NCBI RefSeq assembly: GCF_002440635.1
Contig: NZ_DJUW01000029.1
Span: 1 to 28,340 of the forward strand
Direction: 5' to 3'
Length of the DNA: 28,340 nt
Origin: Novosphingobium sp. UBA6272
Lineage (GTDB): Bacteria; Pseudomonadota; Alphaproteobacteria; Sphingomonadales; Sphingomonadaceae
Shown piece by piece: positions 15,297 to 22,361 of this stretch. The translations under genes and the position numbers were made by a program. The notes below the pieces were generated by a model. It was not told where the DNA came from and searched no databases. It saw only the letters and a program-made list of their open reading frames with translations. Each line of letters starts with the position of its first letter. Position 1 is the stretch's first letter.

Positions 15297-15746
15297 TCAG
15301 GCCGGCCGGAAGACGGGCAAGCGAAAGTCTTCCCCGATGGTTTCGAACGCGAGTGCCACCGGCAGGTCGAGCCGGACAGCGTCGATCGGGCAATCGATCA
15401 GCCGCGTGGCCATGCGGACCCCCTCGTCGAGCTCGACCACTGCGGCGACATAGGGAATGTCCGCCGCGAAGGCGGGGTGCAGCGCCTGATGCACCACGGT
15501 CCACGAAAACACCGTGCCCTTGCCCGAGCTTTGTTCCCACGCAAAGTCAGGCGAGCCGCAACGCGCGCACATGTAGCGCGGCAAGTGCCGCCACGAACCG
15601 CAACCCCCGCATTTCTGGAAGTAGAGGTGCCCATCCTGGCACCGCTTCCAGAATTCCTGCTCGACCGGGTCTTGCGGGCGAGGCCGCGGCTTGGCCGGCG
15701 CAGCGGCGGCCGCGGCGCGCGCCTTGGGAGAAAGATCTTCGTCCAT
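15297..15746 (-). CDS. DUF35 Zn-ribbon/OB-fold protein, partner of the thiolase-fold protein
   Basis: The product is a 149-residue protein with an Ala/Pro-rich N-terminus, then a rubredoxin-like Zn ribbon with Cys pairs CGGC and CARC around residues 46-63 (KCGGCGSWRHLPRYMCARCG), then an OB-fold (GTVFSWTVVHQ... VAAVVELDEGVRM). Such DUF35 proteins bind acyl-CoA and dock onto thiolase-fold partners. In steroid degradation the DUF35 domain of ChsH2 is required by the aldolase Ltp2. The start ATG 15746 overlaps the partner's stop by one base (TGATG), a strong sign of complex formation. No MaoC hydratase domain is fused here, unlike ChsH2. Confidence 0.9.
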   Translation of the reverse strand: MDEDLSPKARAAAAAAPAKPRPRPQDPVEQEFWKRCQDGHLYFQKCGGCGSWRHLPRYMCARCGSPDFAWEQSSGKGTVFSWTVVHQALHPAFAADIPYVAAVVELDEGVRMATRLIDCPIDAVRLDLPVALAFETIGEDFRLPVFRPA

Positions 15747-16918
15747 CAGCCAAACCTCCGCAAGATGGCAACACTGCCGTCACCCAGATCGCCCCAGCCG
15801 GTGACCAGCCCGGTCTGCGCCCCTTCGACCTGCCGCTCGCCGCAGTCGTGCCGCAGCTGGCGCACCGCTTCGACCACGTGGTTGAGCCCCCAGACGTGGG
15901 CTTCGCTGAGCAGGCCGCCGTGCGTGTTGAGCGGAAAGTTCCCGCCAAGCTCGATCTGGCCATCCTTGACGAAATCGAGCGCGCCGCCCGGCTCGCAATA
16001 GCCCATCGCCTCAAGCTGGAGCAGCACCACGTAGGTAAAGCAATCGTAGACCTGGAGGAAATCCATGTTGCTACGCGACACCCCGGCCATCTCGAAAGCC
16101 TTGGGCGCGGCATAGGACAGGCCGATCTTGAACGGATCGGGCCGGGACGGAATATCATCGGCGGGATAAGGATGGCCTTCGGCAGCGCCCGCGATCGTCA
16201 CCGGAACGTGCCGCAGGTCGCGCGCGCGATCGAGCCGTGAGACCACCACCGCACAGGCCCCGTCGGTTTCGAGACAGCAATCGTAAAGCCGGAACGGTTC
16301 CGAAATCCACCGCGCCGCATGATAGGTCTCACGGTCCAGCGGCTTCCCGTAGGTGAACGCCTTGGGATTGAGCTGGGCGTGCTTGCGGCAAGCCAGGGCG
16401 ATGGCGGCGGTTGCTTCCGGCCCCACCCCATAAAGCTGCGAATGCCGCATCGCCAGCCAGGCGTACATCTGCACCGGCAGGAATACGCCGTAAGGAATGT
16501 AGTACCCCTGGATGGTGTTTGTCAGGGTGTTCATGTTCATCGACCGGGTCGGCGGCGCGCCCGGTTTGGGCCGCAGCGCCGAAAAGCCGTTCCAACCCAG
16601 CGTGACCAGCACGTGATCGCACAGCCCGGCGGATATCGCCATCGCGGCGTTCTGCAGCGCGGTGGTCGGGCTGGCGCCGCCCATGTGCACCGTCGCCGCA
16701 TAGCGCAGCACGTCGATCCCGAGATTGGCGGCCAGCTCCTCGCTGGTGGTATAGATCGGCGGCGGCACCATGCCGTCGATGTCCGAAGGCTTGAGCCCGG
16801 CATCGGCAATCGCCTTGCGCGCAGCCTCCAGCATCATGTCGACGGCGGTGCGTTCAGTGCCCTTGACGAAATCAGTCTCGCCAACCCCGGTGATAGCTGT
16901 CTTGTCGGAAAAGGTCAT
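15746..16918 (-). CDS. Thiolase-fold protein lacking the catalytic Cys (SCP-x/Ltp2-like, probable retro-aldolase)
   Basis: The product is a 390-residue member of the SCP-x thiolase/lipid-transfer group, starting MTFSDKTAITGVGETDFVKG at ATG 16918, with the start overlapping the COQ4-like stop by four bases. A true thiolase has a nucleophilic Cys in N-N-C-A-T-G-S-T-A-L; here the segment is HMGGASPTTAL (78-88) with Gly81 at the Cys position. The His of V-H-D-C-F is Tyr291 (VYDCFTY), and the C-terminal Cys loop is TGWGDLGDG. The third motif keeps His341 (SEAHVWG). This pattern fits Ltp2-type retro-aldolases, not thiolysis. With the DUF35 partner it probably cleaves a tertiary beta-hydroxyacyl-CoA (inference). 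Confidence 0.88.
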   Translation of the reverse strand: MTFSDKTAITGVGETDFVKGTERTAVDMMLEAARKAIADAGLKPSDIDGMVPPPIYTTSEELAANLGIDVLRYAATVHMGGASPTTALQNAAMAISAGLCDHVLVTLGWNGFSALRPKPGAPPTRSMNMNTLTNTIQGYYIPYGVFLPVQMYAWLAMRHSQLYGVGPEATAAIALACRKHAQLNPKAFTYGKPLDRETYHAARWISEPFRLYDCCLETDGACAVVVSRLDRARDLRHVPVTIAGAAEGHPYPADDIPSRPDPFKIGLSYAAPKAFEMAGVSRSNMDFLQVYDCFTYVVLLQLEAMGYCEPGGALDFVKDGQIELGGNFPLNTHGGLLSEAHVWGLNHVVEAVRQLRHDCGERQVEGAQTGLVTGWGDLGDGSVAILRRFG

Positions 16919-17712
16919 GCCGGTTCCAGGTCTCTTTGTCGTTGCATGGCGAGTTCGCGGCGGACCTGGAATTCGACCTCGATCCGTTTGGACTCGGGTT
17001 CGGCCCTTCTGTATCGCGGCGCGGGAGCCAAACTGAGCGACGCGCGAACCTCTTCGAGCGGACGATCCAGCAGTTCTTCCCACTGTATTTCGGGAAAGTT
17101 CTTGGCCGCACGCCCGCGCCGCCAAGCCTCGATCATCGGGCCCAGTACCGGTAATCCGGGATGCTCACGTCTTGATTTGAGCAGTCCGAGCAGCAGCAGA
17201 AAGCCGATGCCGTGGTTGTGGAACTGGGCGTTGCCAAAGGTCAGCACGCAAATTTCGCCCAGCCCATCTCGCCCGTAACCGGTGACAACGTGATAGAGAT
17301 CGTGCGAATCCCTCATCCGGTTGCGGAACAGGGCGACATCGGGATCGACAAAGGTCCGGACACCACCCTCCTCGCTCGCCTCAACCAGCCCTTCAGCGCT
17401 CAGGCCTTCGCCATAGACAAAGGCCAGATATTGCTGTCCCAGGCTCCCCTTCGGGCAGCGCGCCAACCGTTCGCGGTCGCGCAGGCGATCGAGCAGATTG
17501 CTCCGGCTGGCCAGGATGCGCCTCCCGCCTTCGGATCCCGCAAACCGCCTGAAATGGCGATAATAGCTGTTTCCAGCCAAGGCCTCGACAATCCTGAATA
17601 CCTGTGCGGTATCTTCCTTGTCGCGGAGTAGAACCTTTACCGCCGAGAGCGCTTCTCCTGGGCGGATGCGGCGCTTCAGTTCCTGTCCCTTCATCTTCGC
17701 CTCGCTTGCCAT
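16915..17712 (-). CDS. COQ4-family protein in a catabolic operon
   Basis: The product is a 265-residue soluble protein with the COQ4 zinc motif H137-D138-x2-H141-x11-E153 (HDLYH...E) followed by LTFGNAQFHNHGIGFLLLLG. The central region (residues about 30-210) matches COQ4 length; the charged C-terminal tail (VEFQVRRELAMQRQRDLEPA) is extra. Eukaryotic COQ4 acts in ubiquinone biosynthesis at the C1 decarboxylation/hydroxylation step. No ubiquinone genes are nearby here, and both neighbours overlap or abut it (15-base gap to the upstream gene, ATGA overlap downstream), so a role in the degradation pathway or in binding a hydrophobic intermediate is likely but unproven. ATG 17712 is used; Met7 is an alternative start. 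Confidence 0.8.
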   Translation of the reverse strand: MASEAKMKGQELKRRIRPGEALSAVKVLLRDKEDTAQVFRIVEALAGNSYYRHFRRFAGSEGGRRILASRSNLLDRLRDRERLARCPKGSLGQQYLAFVYGEGLSAEGLVEASEEGGVRTFVDPDVALFRNRMRDSHDLYHVVTGYGRDGLGEICVLTFGNAQFHNHGIGFLLLLGLLKSRREHPGLPVLGPMIEAWRRGRAAKNFPEIQWEELLDRPLEEVRASLSLAPAPRYRRAEPESKRIEVEFQVRRELAMQRQRDLEPA

Positions 17713-17727
17713 TTCGATGCGGCTTCC

Positions 17728-18867
17728 TCACCCAAATCGCTTGGCTCCGGCCAAGGCCTTTTCGGCGTCGGCCACCAGATCGCGCATCACCGCGGCGGCG
17801 GGGCGAACCGACTTGATCAAACCGATGCCCTGTCCCGCAAACCCGGGAAGCACATCCATCCGCTTGTCGCGGATCGCCGCCGCCATGACCGGGCCAGCAA
17901 TCATCGACTGGTAAGGCATGGGCAGCGGCTCCTTGCCCGCTTCGATCCATGCACTGGCCCATTTGTTGGCGATCATCCGGGCTGGCTTGCCGGTGATCGA
18001 GCGACTGACCACCGTGTCGCCGTCACCGCCCTCGGCAATGGCTTGCTTCTGGAAATCCTCGATTCCGGCTTCTTCGGTCGCGAGGAAGGCCGTTCCCACC
18101 CAGGCACCCTCGGCACCGAGCATGAAGACCGCTGCCACTCCGCGCCCGTCGCTGATGCCGCCGGCACCCAGCACCGGGACCCGGTCCCCCACGGCGTCGA
18201 CCACCTGGGGAATCAGCGAAATCGTCCCGATCGGCGAATTGTGGCCGCCGCCATCGTGACCCTGGGCGACGATCATATCGATCCCGGACTCTACCACCTG
18301 CAAGGCGTGTTTGACCTTGCCCACCACCGCCATCACGATCGTGCCGTTGGCGTGCAGGCGATCCATCCACGGTCCGGGATTGCCCAGTCCGGCCGCATAG
18401 ACGGGCACCTTTTCCTCGATCACCACCTCCATCTGCGCTTCGAAGAACTCCTTCGAGAACAGCGGCGGACCACCTTCGCTTTCCGCCCCGGCGGCGGCGC
18501 GCATCGCCGCAGCGGAATCGACTTCGCCCAGTCCTTCACGTGCCATGAAATCGCGGGCGAATTGTTGATACTCGCCGAACACCGCCATCGGATCCGTAGG
18601 AGCCGCCCCGGTTTCAGGTGCCTTGCCCCGGCGGACAGAAGCGGGCAGTAAGGTATCGACCCCGAACGGCTTGTCGGTTAGCGCGCGGGTCTCGCGAATC
18701 CAGCTGCGCAAGCGTTCGGGCGAGCATGCCGCCGCGCCCAGCACACCTAGCCCACCGGCGTTGGAAACCGCAGCGGCCAGCCGGGGCACGCTCGCGCCGC
18801 CCATACCGGCCAGCAGGATCGGATGCTCGATCTTGAGCATCCCGCAAATTCGGCTGTTCAGTGCCAT
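17728..18867 (-). CDS. Nitronate monooxygenase-family FMN oxidoreductase
   Basis: The product is a 379-residue TIM-barrel FMN enzyme, starting MALNSRICGMLKIEHPILLA at ATG 18867 with GGAGAGGAC upstream. A longer in-frame start at 19005 would run into the regulator gene and is rejected. Motifs are GMGGASVPRLAAAVSNAGGLG near residues 22-42, AQGHDGGGHNSPIGT with the family His, and VLGAGGISDGRGVAAVFMLGAEGAWVGTAFLAT for phosphate binding. Many proteins in this family are not nitroalkane oxidases; IpdC, a homologue in steroid ring catabolism, acts on a CoA ester. In an operon full of CoA-ester enzymes an IpdC-like dehydrogenase or reductase role is more likely than nitronate oxidation (inference). 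Confidence 0.87.
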   Translation of the reverse strand: MALNSRICGMLKIEHPILLAGMGGASVPRLAAAVSNAGGLGVLGAAACSPERLRSWIRETRALTDKPFGVDTLLPASVRRGKAPETGAAPTDPMAVFGEYQQFARDFMAREGLGEVDSAAAMRAAAGAESEGGPPLFSKEFFEAQMEVVIEEKVPVYAAGLGNPGPWMDRLHANGTIVMAVVGKVKHALQVVESGIDMIVAQGHDGGGHNSPIGTISLIPQVVDAVGDRVPVLGAGGISDGRGVAAVFMLGAEGAWVGTAFLATEEAGIEDFQKQAIAEGGDGDTVVSRSITGKPARMIANKWASAWIEAGKEPLPMPYQSMIAGPVMAAAIRDKRMDVLPGFAGQGIGLIKSVRPAAAVMRDLVADAEKALAGAKRFG

Positions 18868-18889
18868 CGTCCTCTCCAGAAGTGCCGGC

Positions 18890-19657
18890 CTAGCCTGGGT
18901 CTCCCCATCTGACCTTTTGCGTAACGAGCTCGGGGCTGCGAGCCGCGAGATATTCGGACGATCCCTTGACCAGCCGCTCCATGTGTCGGCGTGCACCATC
19001 GGCATCGCGCAGGCGCACCGCGTTCAGTACCCGCGCGAGGCAGCGCAATTGGCCGGCCCGTTCCTGCGCGGAATAACCCAATTCCATGGCAAGATCGCGG
19101 GTCAGCAAATGCAGTGCCGATGTAAGCAATCCGAAGGTCGGGTTGCCGCTGGCCCAGCCCAGCAAATCGTGAAAGCGCCGGTTGGTTTCCTCGAACCCAG
19201 CGGTTTCGCGGTCGCGTTCGAGTTGGGCGTAGCAATCGCTCAATGCGGCGAGATCTGCGTTGGTCGCCCGCGCCGCAGCCTTGGCCGCCATATCGGGCGC
19301 GATCGCTTCGCGCAGTTCGAGCAGGGCCCGCAGATCGGTATCCATGAATTGCAGGATGAGCGACAGAGAGCTGGCAAAATCGCGCGTCTGCGGCCGCGAC
19401 ACAACCGGTCCGCCGCCGCGGCCCAGTTGCAACTGGATCACCCCCTGCAGCTCAAGAAACCTGAGCGCCTCGCGCAAGGTTGCGCGCGCGACTTCGTAAC
19501 GCGCCAGCATATCCTCCTCTTGCGGGAGGCGGTCTCCGGCCTCACGGGCGTTGAGCTGGATATCGGACACGATGGCCTGCGCGACCTGCAAGGCGCGCTT
19601 TGCCTTGCCTGCGGGCACCGCGTTGTCGTCCGGAGATCGATGTGGAACAGAAGCCAT
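18890..19657 (-). CDS. GntR-family transcriptional regulator (FadR/FCD subfamily)
   Basis: The product is a 255-residue regulator. The winged helix-turn-helix is at about residues 22-90 (GDRLPQEEDMLARYEVARATLREALRFLELQGVIQL) and the all-helical FCD ligand domain is at about 105-230, with metal/ligand-type residues such as FHDLL. FCD regulators typically bind a small organic acid or acyl-CoA and release DNA. It is the first gene of the minus-strand catabolic operon (22 bases before the NMO-family gene) and divergent from the P450 operon, so it probably controls both arms and itself. ATG 19657 lies only five bases after a good -10 box, so the mRNA may be leaderless. Confidence 0.93.
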   Translation of the reverse strand: MASVPHRSPDDNAVPAGKAKRALQVAQAIVSDIQLNAREAGDRLPQEEDMLARYEVARATLREALRFLELQGVIQLQLGRGGGPVVSRPQTRDFASSLSLILQFMDTDLRALLELREAIAPDMAAKAAARATNADLAALSDCYAQLERDRETAGFEETNRRFHDLLGWASGNPTFGLLTSALHLLTRDLAMELGYSAQERAGQLRCLARVLNAVRLRDADGARRHMERLVKGSSEYLAARSPELVTQKVRWGDPG

Positions 19658-19692
19658 AAAAACGTATAAGCATTAATCGATCACCGTGTCTA
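19657..19692 (-). promoter_or_regulatory. Probable promoter of the GntR-led catabolic operon
   Basis: On the minus strand TAGACA (19692-19687) is separated by 18 bases from TATACG (19668-19663). The two boxes match 5/6 and 4/6 of the sigma-70 consensus. The GntR start codon follows five bases after the -10, placing the expected transcription start at or next to the A of ATG. No ribosome site precedes the ATG, consistent with a leaderless message. Confidence 0.45.
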
Positions 19693-19793
19693 GCATCTCC
19701 TGCGGAAAAACGTTGGCGCCCTGAAACCTGTCGAAAACTCGGCATTTCGGTAATCGTAAGCGATCCCGACCTGGCACCTCCCCGAGTTGGCGG

Positions 19794-19819
19794 ATTAAAG
19801 CTGATAATCTTTATTGACA
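19794..19819 (+). promoter_or_regulatory. Candidate operator overlapping the P450-operon -35 box
   Basis: ATTAAAG (19794-19800) and CTTTATT (19809-19815) form an inverted repeat, six of seven positions paired, around an 8-base centre. They overlap a TTGACA hexamer (19814-19819) that is a plausible -35 for the P450 operon; the matching -10 near 19837-19842 (CTAGGT) is poor. The position suits repression by the adjacent GntR protein. The site is not a recognised consensus. Confidence 0.3.
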
Positions 19820-19867
19820 GAATGGCCCTTTCGGCCCTAGGTGACGCCATTGAGAAAGGTCTGTTCC

Positions 19868-21133
19868 ATGGCAACTTCGGCAACTCAGGAAAAAGTCCTC
19901 TACGCTTCCGTCGATTCGATCCCGCTGCACGAGATCAATGTCGCCAATCCCTACCTCTTCCAGAATGACACCGTGGGGGAATATTTCACCCGGCTTCGGC
20001 GCGAGGATCCGGTCCACTACTGTGCAGAAAGCCGGTTCGGGCCCTATTGGTCGGTGACCAAGTTCAACGACATCATAGCGGTCGACACCAACCACAAGGT
20101 CTTCTCGTCGGAAGCCAAGCTCGGTGGGATTTCGGTCCAGGACATGCACAGCGTCGAGGGCGCGCTCGAGCTCGAAATGTTCATCGCGATGGATCAGCCC
20201 AAGCACGACCAGCAGCGCAAGGCGGTAAGCCCGGTGGTTGCACCATCGAACCTGCTTCTGCTTGAGCCGATCATCCGCGAACGGGCGGGCGCGATCCTCG
20301 ATTCGCTGCCGGTCGGCGAGGAGATCGACTGGGTAAAGCTGGTGTCGGTCGAACTTACCACCATGACGCTTGCGACGATCTTCGATTTCCCCTGGGACGA
20401 GCGCGCCAAGCTGACCCGCTGGTCGGACGTCACCACCGCGTCACCGGAAACCGGCATCGTCGAATCGTTCGAACAGCGCCGCGAGGAACTCATCCAGTGT
20501 GCGATGTATTTCAAGGGCCTGTGGGACGAACGGATCGACAAGCCCGGCGGCAATGACCTGATCTCGATGATGGCGCATTCGCCCGCAACCCGCGACATGC
20601 CGTTCCTCGAATTTCTCGGCAACCTGCTGCTGCTGATTGTCGGCGGCAACGACACCACCCGCAATTCGATCAGTGGCGGGGTCCTGGCGCTCAACCAGAA
20701 CCCGGGCGAATATCAGAAATTGCGGGACAATCCGGCGCTCGTTTCCAGCATGATTCCCGAGATCATCCGCTGGCAGACCCCGCTGACGCACATGCGCCGT
20801 ACCGCGCTGGAAGACGCCGAAATTGGCGGAAAGCAGATCAGGAAAGGCGACAAGGTGGTGATGTGGTATCTCTCGGGCAACCGCGACGAAACCGTGATCG
20901 ACCGGGCCGACCAATTCATCATCGATCGCGAAAATCCGCGCCACCACCTCTCCTTCGGGTTCGGCATCCACCGCTGCATGGGCAACCGTCTGGCCGAATT
21001 GCAACTGCGGATCATCTGGGAAGAGATCCTCAAGCGCTTTCGCTTCGTCGAAGTTGTTGGCGAGCCGGAGCGGCTGCTGTCCAATCTGGTGCGCGGGATT
21101 ACCCGGCTGCCGGTGAAACTTCACGCGCACTGA
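19868..21133 (+). CDS. Cytochrome P450, CYP153-like (alkane/alicyclic hydroxylase type)
   Basis: The product is a 421-residue soluble class I P450. Motifs are I-helix GGNDTTRNSISGG (259-271), ExxR E298-I-I-R301, TPLTHMRRTA (304-313), and heme loop FGFGIHRCMGNRLAE with Cys370 as the iron ligand. The TTRNS I-helix, LTHMRRTA and FGIHRCMGNRLAELQ wording, and the N-terminal RREDPVHYC...FGPYWSVTKF with VDTNHKVFSSE, are characteristic of CYP153, which hydroxylates alkanes at the terminal carbon and some cyclic alkanes and terpenes. ATG 19868 (MATSATQEK) with GAAAGG upstream is preferred over GTG 19841. The ferredoxin gene follows after 33 bases. The actual substrate is not deducible; a related acid hydroxylase is possible. 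Confidence 0.9.
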   Translation: MATSATQEKVLYASVDSIPLHEINVANPYLFQNDTVGEYFTRLRREDPVHYCAESRFGPYWSVTKFNDIIAVDTNHKVFSSEAKLGGISVQDMHSVEGALELEMFIAMDQPKHDQQRKAVSPVVAPSNLLLLEPIIRERAGAILDSLPVGEEIDWVKLVSVELTTMTLATIFDFPWDERAKLTRWSDVTTASPETGIVESFEQRREELIQCAMYFKGLWDERIDKPGGNDLISMMAHSPATRDMPFLEFLGNLLLLIVGGNDTTRNSISGGVLALNQNPGEYQKLRDNPALVSSMIPEIIRWQTPLTHMRRTALEDAEIGGKQIRKGDKVVMWYLSGNRDETVIDRADQFIIDRENPRHHLSFGFGIHRCMGNRLAELQLRIIWEEILKRFRFVEVVGEPERLLSNLVRGITRLPVKLHAH

Positions 21134-21166
21134 AGGCTTGGCTCGTTACAAATACGGAACTTCCAT

Positions 21167-21493
21167 ATGATCAACGTAACTTTTGTTTCCGCCGACGGCA
21201 CACGTCGGTCGGTTGAAATAGACGAGGGCCTCAGCGCCCGTGAAGCCGCCCTGTTCAACAGTGTACCGGGGATCGATGGCGATTGCGGCGGGGTCTGTGC
21301 CTGCGCCACGTGCCATGTCCATGTCGATCAGGCCTGGATGGATCGGGTCGGGCCGCCGGAAGAAGGCGGCATGGAGAGCGATCTGATCCAGTTTGCCGAG
21401 GGAACGACCGAAACCAGCCGCCTCGCGTGCCAGATTCCGATGGTCCCCGAACTCGATGGGCTGGTGCTGCATCTGCCCGAGCTTCAGCACTGA
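21167..21493 (+). CDS. [2Fe-2S] ferredoxin, adrenodoxin/putidaredoxin type
   Basis: The product is a 108-residue electron carrier. Cluster ligands Cys40-x5-Cys46-x2-Cys49 and Cys88 (DCGGVCACATCHVHV; RLACQIPM) are in the vertebrate-type/P450-redox spacing; an extra Cys44 lies inside the loop. It would pass electrons from an NAD(P)H ferredoxin reductase to the P450 encoded just upstream. No reductase gene is present in the window, so the reductase must come from elsewhere in the genome. ATG 21167 has a weak ribosome site (GGAACTTCC). Confidence 0.94.
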   Translation: MINVTFVSADGTRRSVEIDEGLSAREAALFNSVPGIDGDCGGVCACATCHVHVDQAWMDRVGPPEEGGMESDLIQFAEGTTETSRLACQIPMVPELDGLVLHLPELQH

Positions 21494-21503
21494 GCAAGAC
21501 GCC

Positions 21504-22361
21504 ATGCACATGACGTTTGACGGAAGCGGCGGCATCTCCATCGCGGCAAGCCTTGTCGGCGATGGTCATGGTCGGCCGTCCGTATTACTGGCGCATGGCG
21601 GAGGGCAAACCCGGCGCACCTGGCGCAAGACGATGCAGCAATTGGCGGAGCACGGCTATCGCTCGGTGGCGATCGACATGCGCGGTCATGGCGAGAGTGG
21701 CTGGGCCACCCCCGGTAGATACCGCTTTGCCGATTTCGGCAAGGATATCCTCGCGGTCTGCGACAAGCTGAACCAGCGGCCGCATGTCATCGGCGCATCG
21801 CTTGGCGGATTGGCGGCGCTGGTGGCGGAAGGGGCGGTGCGACCGGGTAGCTTTGCGTCGCTGACGCTGGTCGATGTCACTCCGGATATGGACCCGGAGG
21901 GTGTTTCACGAATTGTCGGCTTCATGAACGCCCATGTGGAGCGCGGCTTCGCGTCATACGACGAAGCCGCAGAGGCGATCGCGGACTATATGCCGAACCG
22001 CGAGAAGCGCGGCGCCAGCGAGGGCCTGAAGAGCTATCTCCGTCTCGACCCGGACCAGCGTTATCGTTGGCATTGGGATCCCGGCTTTCTGAGCGGGATG
22101 ACCGGGCGGCGCGAACAGGACTATGCCCAAGCCCAGGCGGCGGCAAGCGTCCTCTCGCTACCGGTCCACCTGGTGCGGGGCGGATCGAGCGACCTGATTT
22201 CCATGGAGGCTGCGAAGCGGTTCTGCGCGATGGTGCCTGGCGCGCGCTTCACCGACGTCTCGGGCGCTGGACATATGGTTGTCGGCGACGACAACGACGT
22301 GTTCAGCAGGGCCATCATCGAATTCCTCGAAAGCCAGTCCGAACCGGAGACGATTGCATGA
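21504..22361 (+). CDS. Alpha/beta-hydrolase
   Basis: The product is a 285-residue alpha/beta-hydrolase. The oxyanion segment is AHGGGQTRRTW at 30-40, and DMRGHGES at 58-65 is typical of epoxide hydrolase/haloperoxidase-like members. The nucleophile elbow GASLGG has Ser99, the acid is probably Asp in RGGSSDLIS and the His lies in SGAGHMV near the end. A Ser nucleophile argues for esterase/lactonase or C-C hydrolase rather than Asp-based epoxide hydrolase. Start ATG 21504 (MHMTFDGSGG) is 10 bases after the ferredoxin stop; a longer frame from 21393 would overlap the ferredoxin gene and is rejected. The stop overlaps the thioesterase start (ATGA). It is a second hydrolase in the cluster, unlike the minus-strand one in sequence. 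Confidence 0.87.
   Translation: MHMTFDGSGGISIAASLVGDGHGRPSVLLAHGGGQTRRTWRKTMQQLAEHGYRSVAIDMRGHGESGWATPGRYRFADFGKDILAVCDKLNQRPHVIGASLGGLAALVAEGAVRPGSFASLTLVDVTPDMDPEGVSRIVGFMNAHVERGFASYDEAAEAIADYMPNREKRGASEGLKSYLRLDPDQRYRWHWDPGFLSGMTGRREQDYAQAQAAASVLSLPVHLVRGGSSDLISMEAAKRFCAMVPGARFTDVSGAGHMVVGDDNDVFSRAIIEFLESQSEPETIA

Noticed and set aside
14551..16240. Plus-strand frames of about 300 codons opposite the dehydrogenase and thiolase-fold genes
   Set aside because: They mirror genes with full motifs and coupled starts on the minus strand.
19820..19842. GGCC-CTTTC-GGCC short repeat as a GntR operator
   Set aside because: GGCC is self-complementary and common in GC-rich DNA; the AT-rich inverted repeat next to the -35 is a better candidate.
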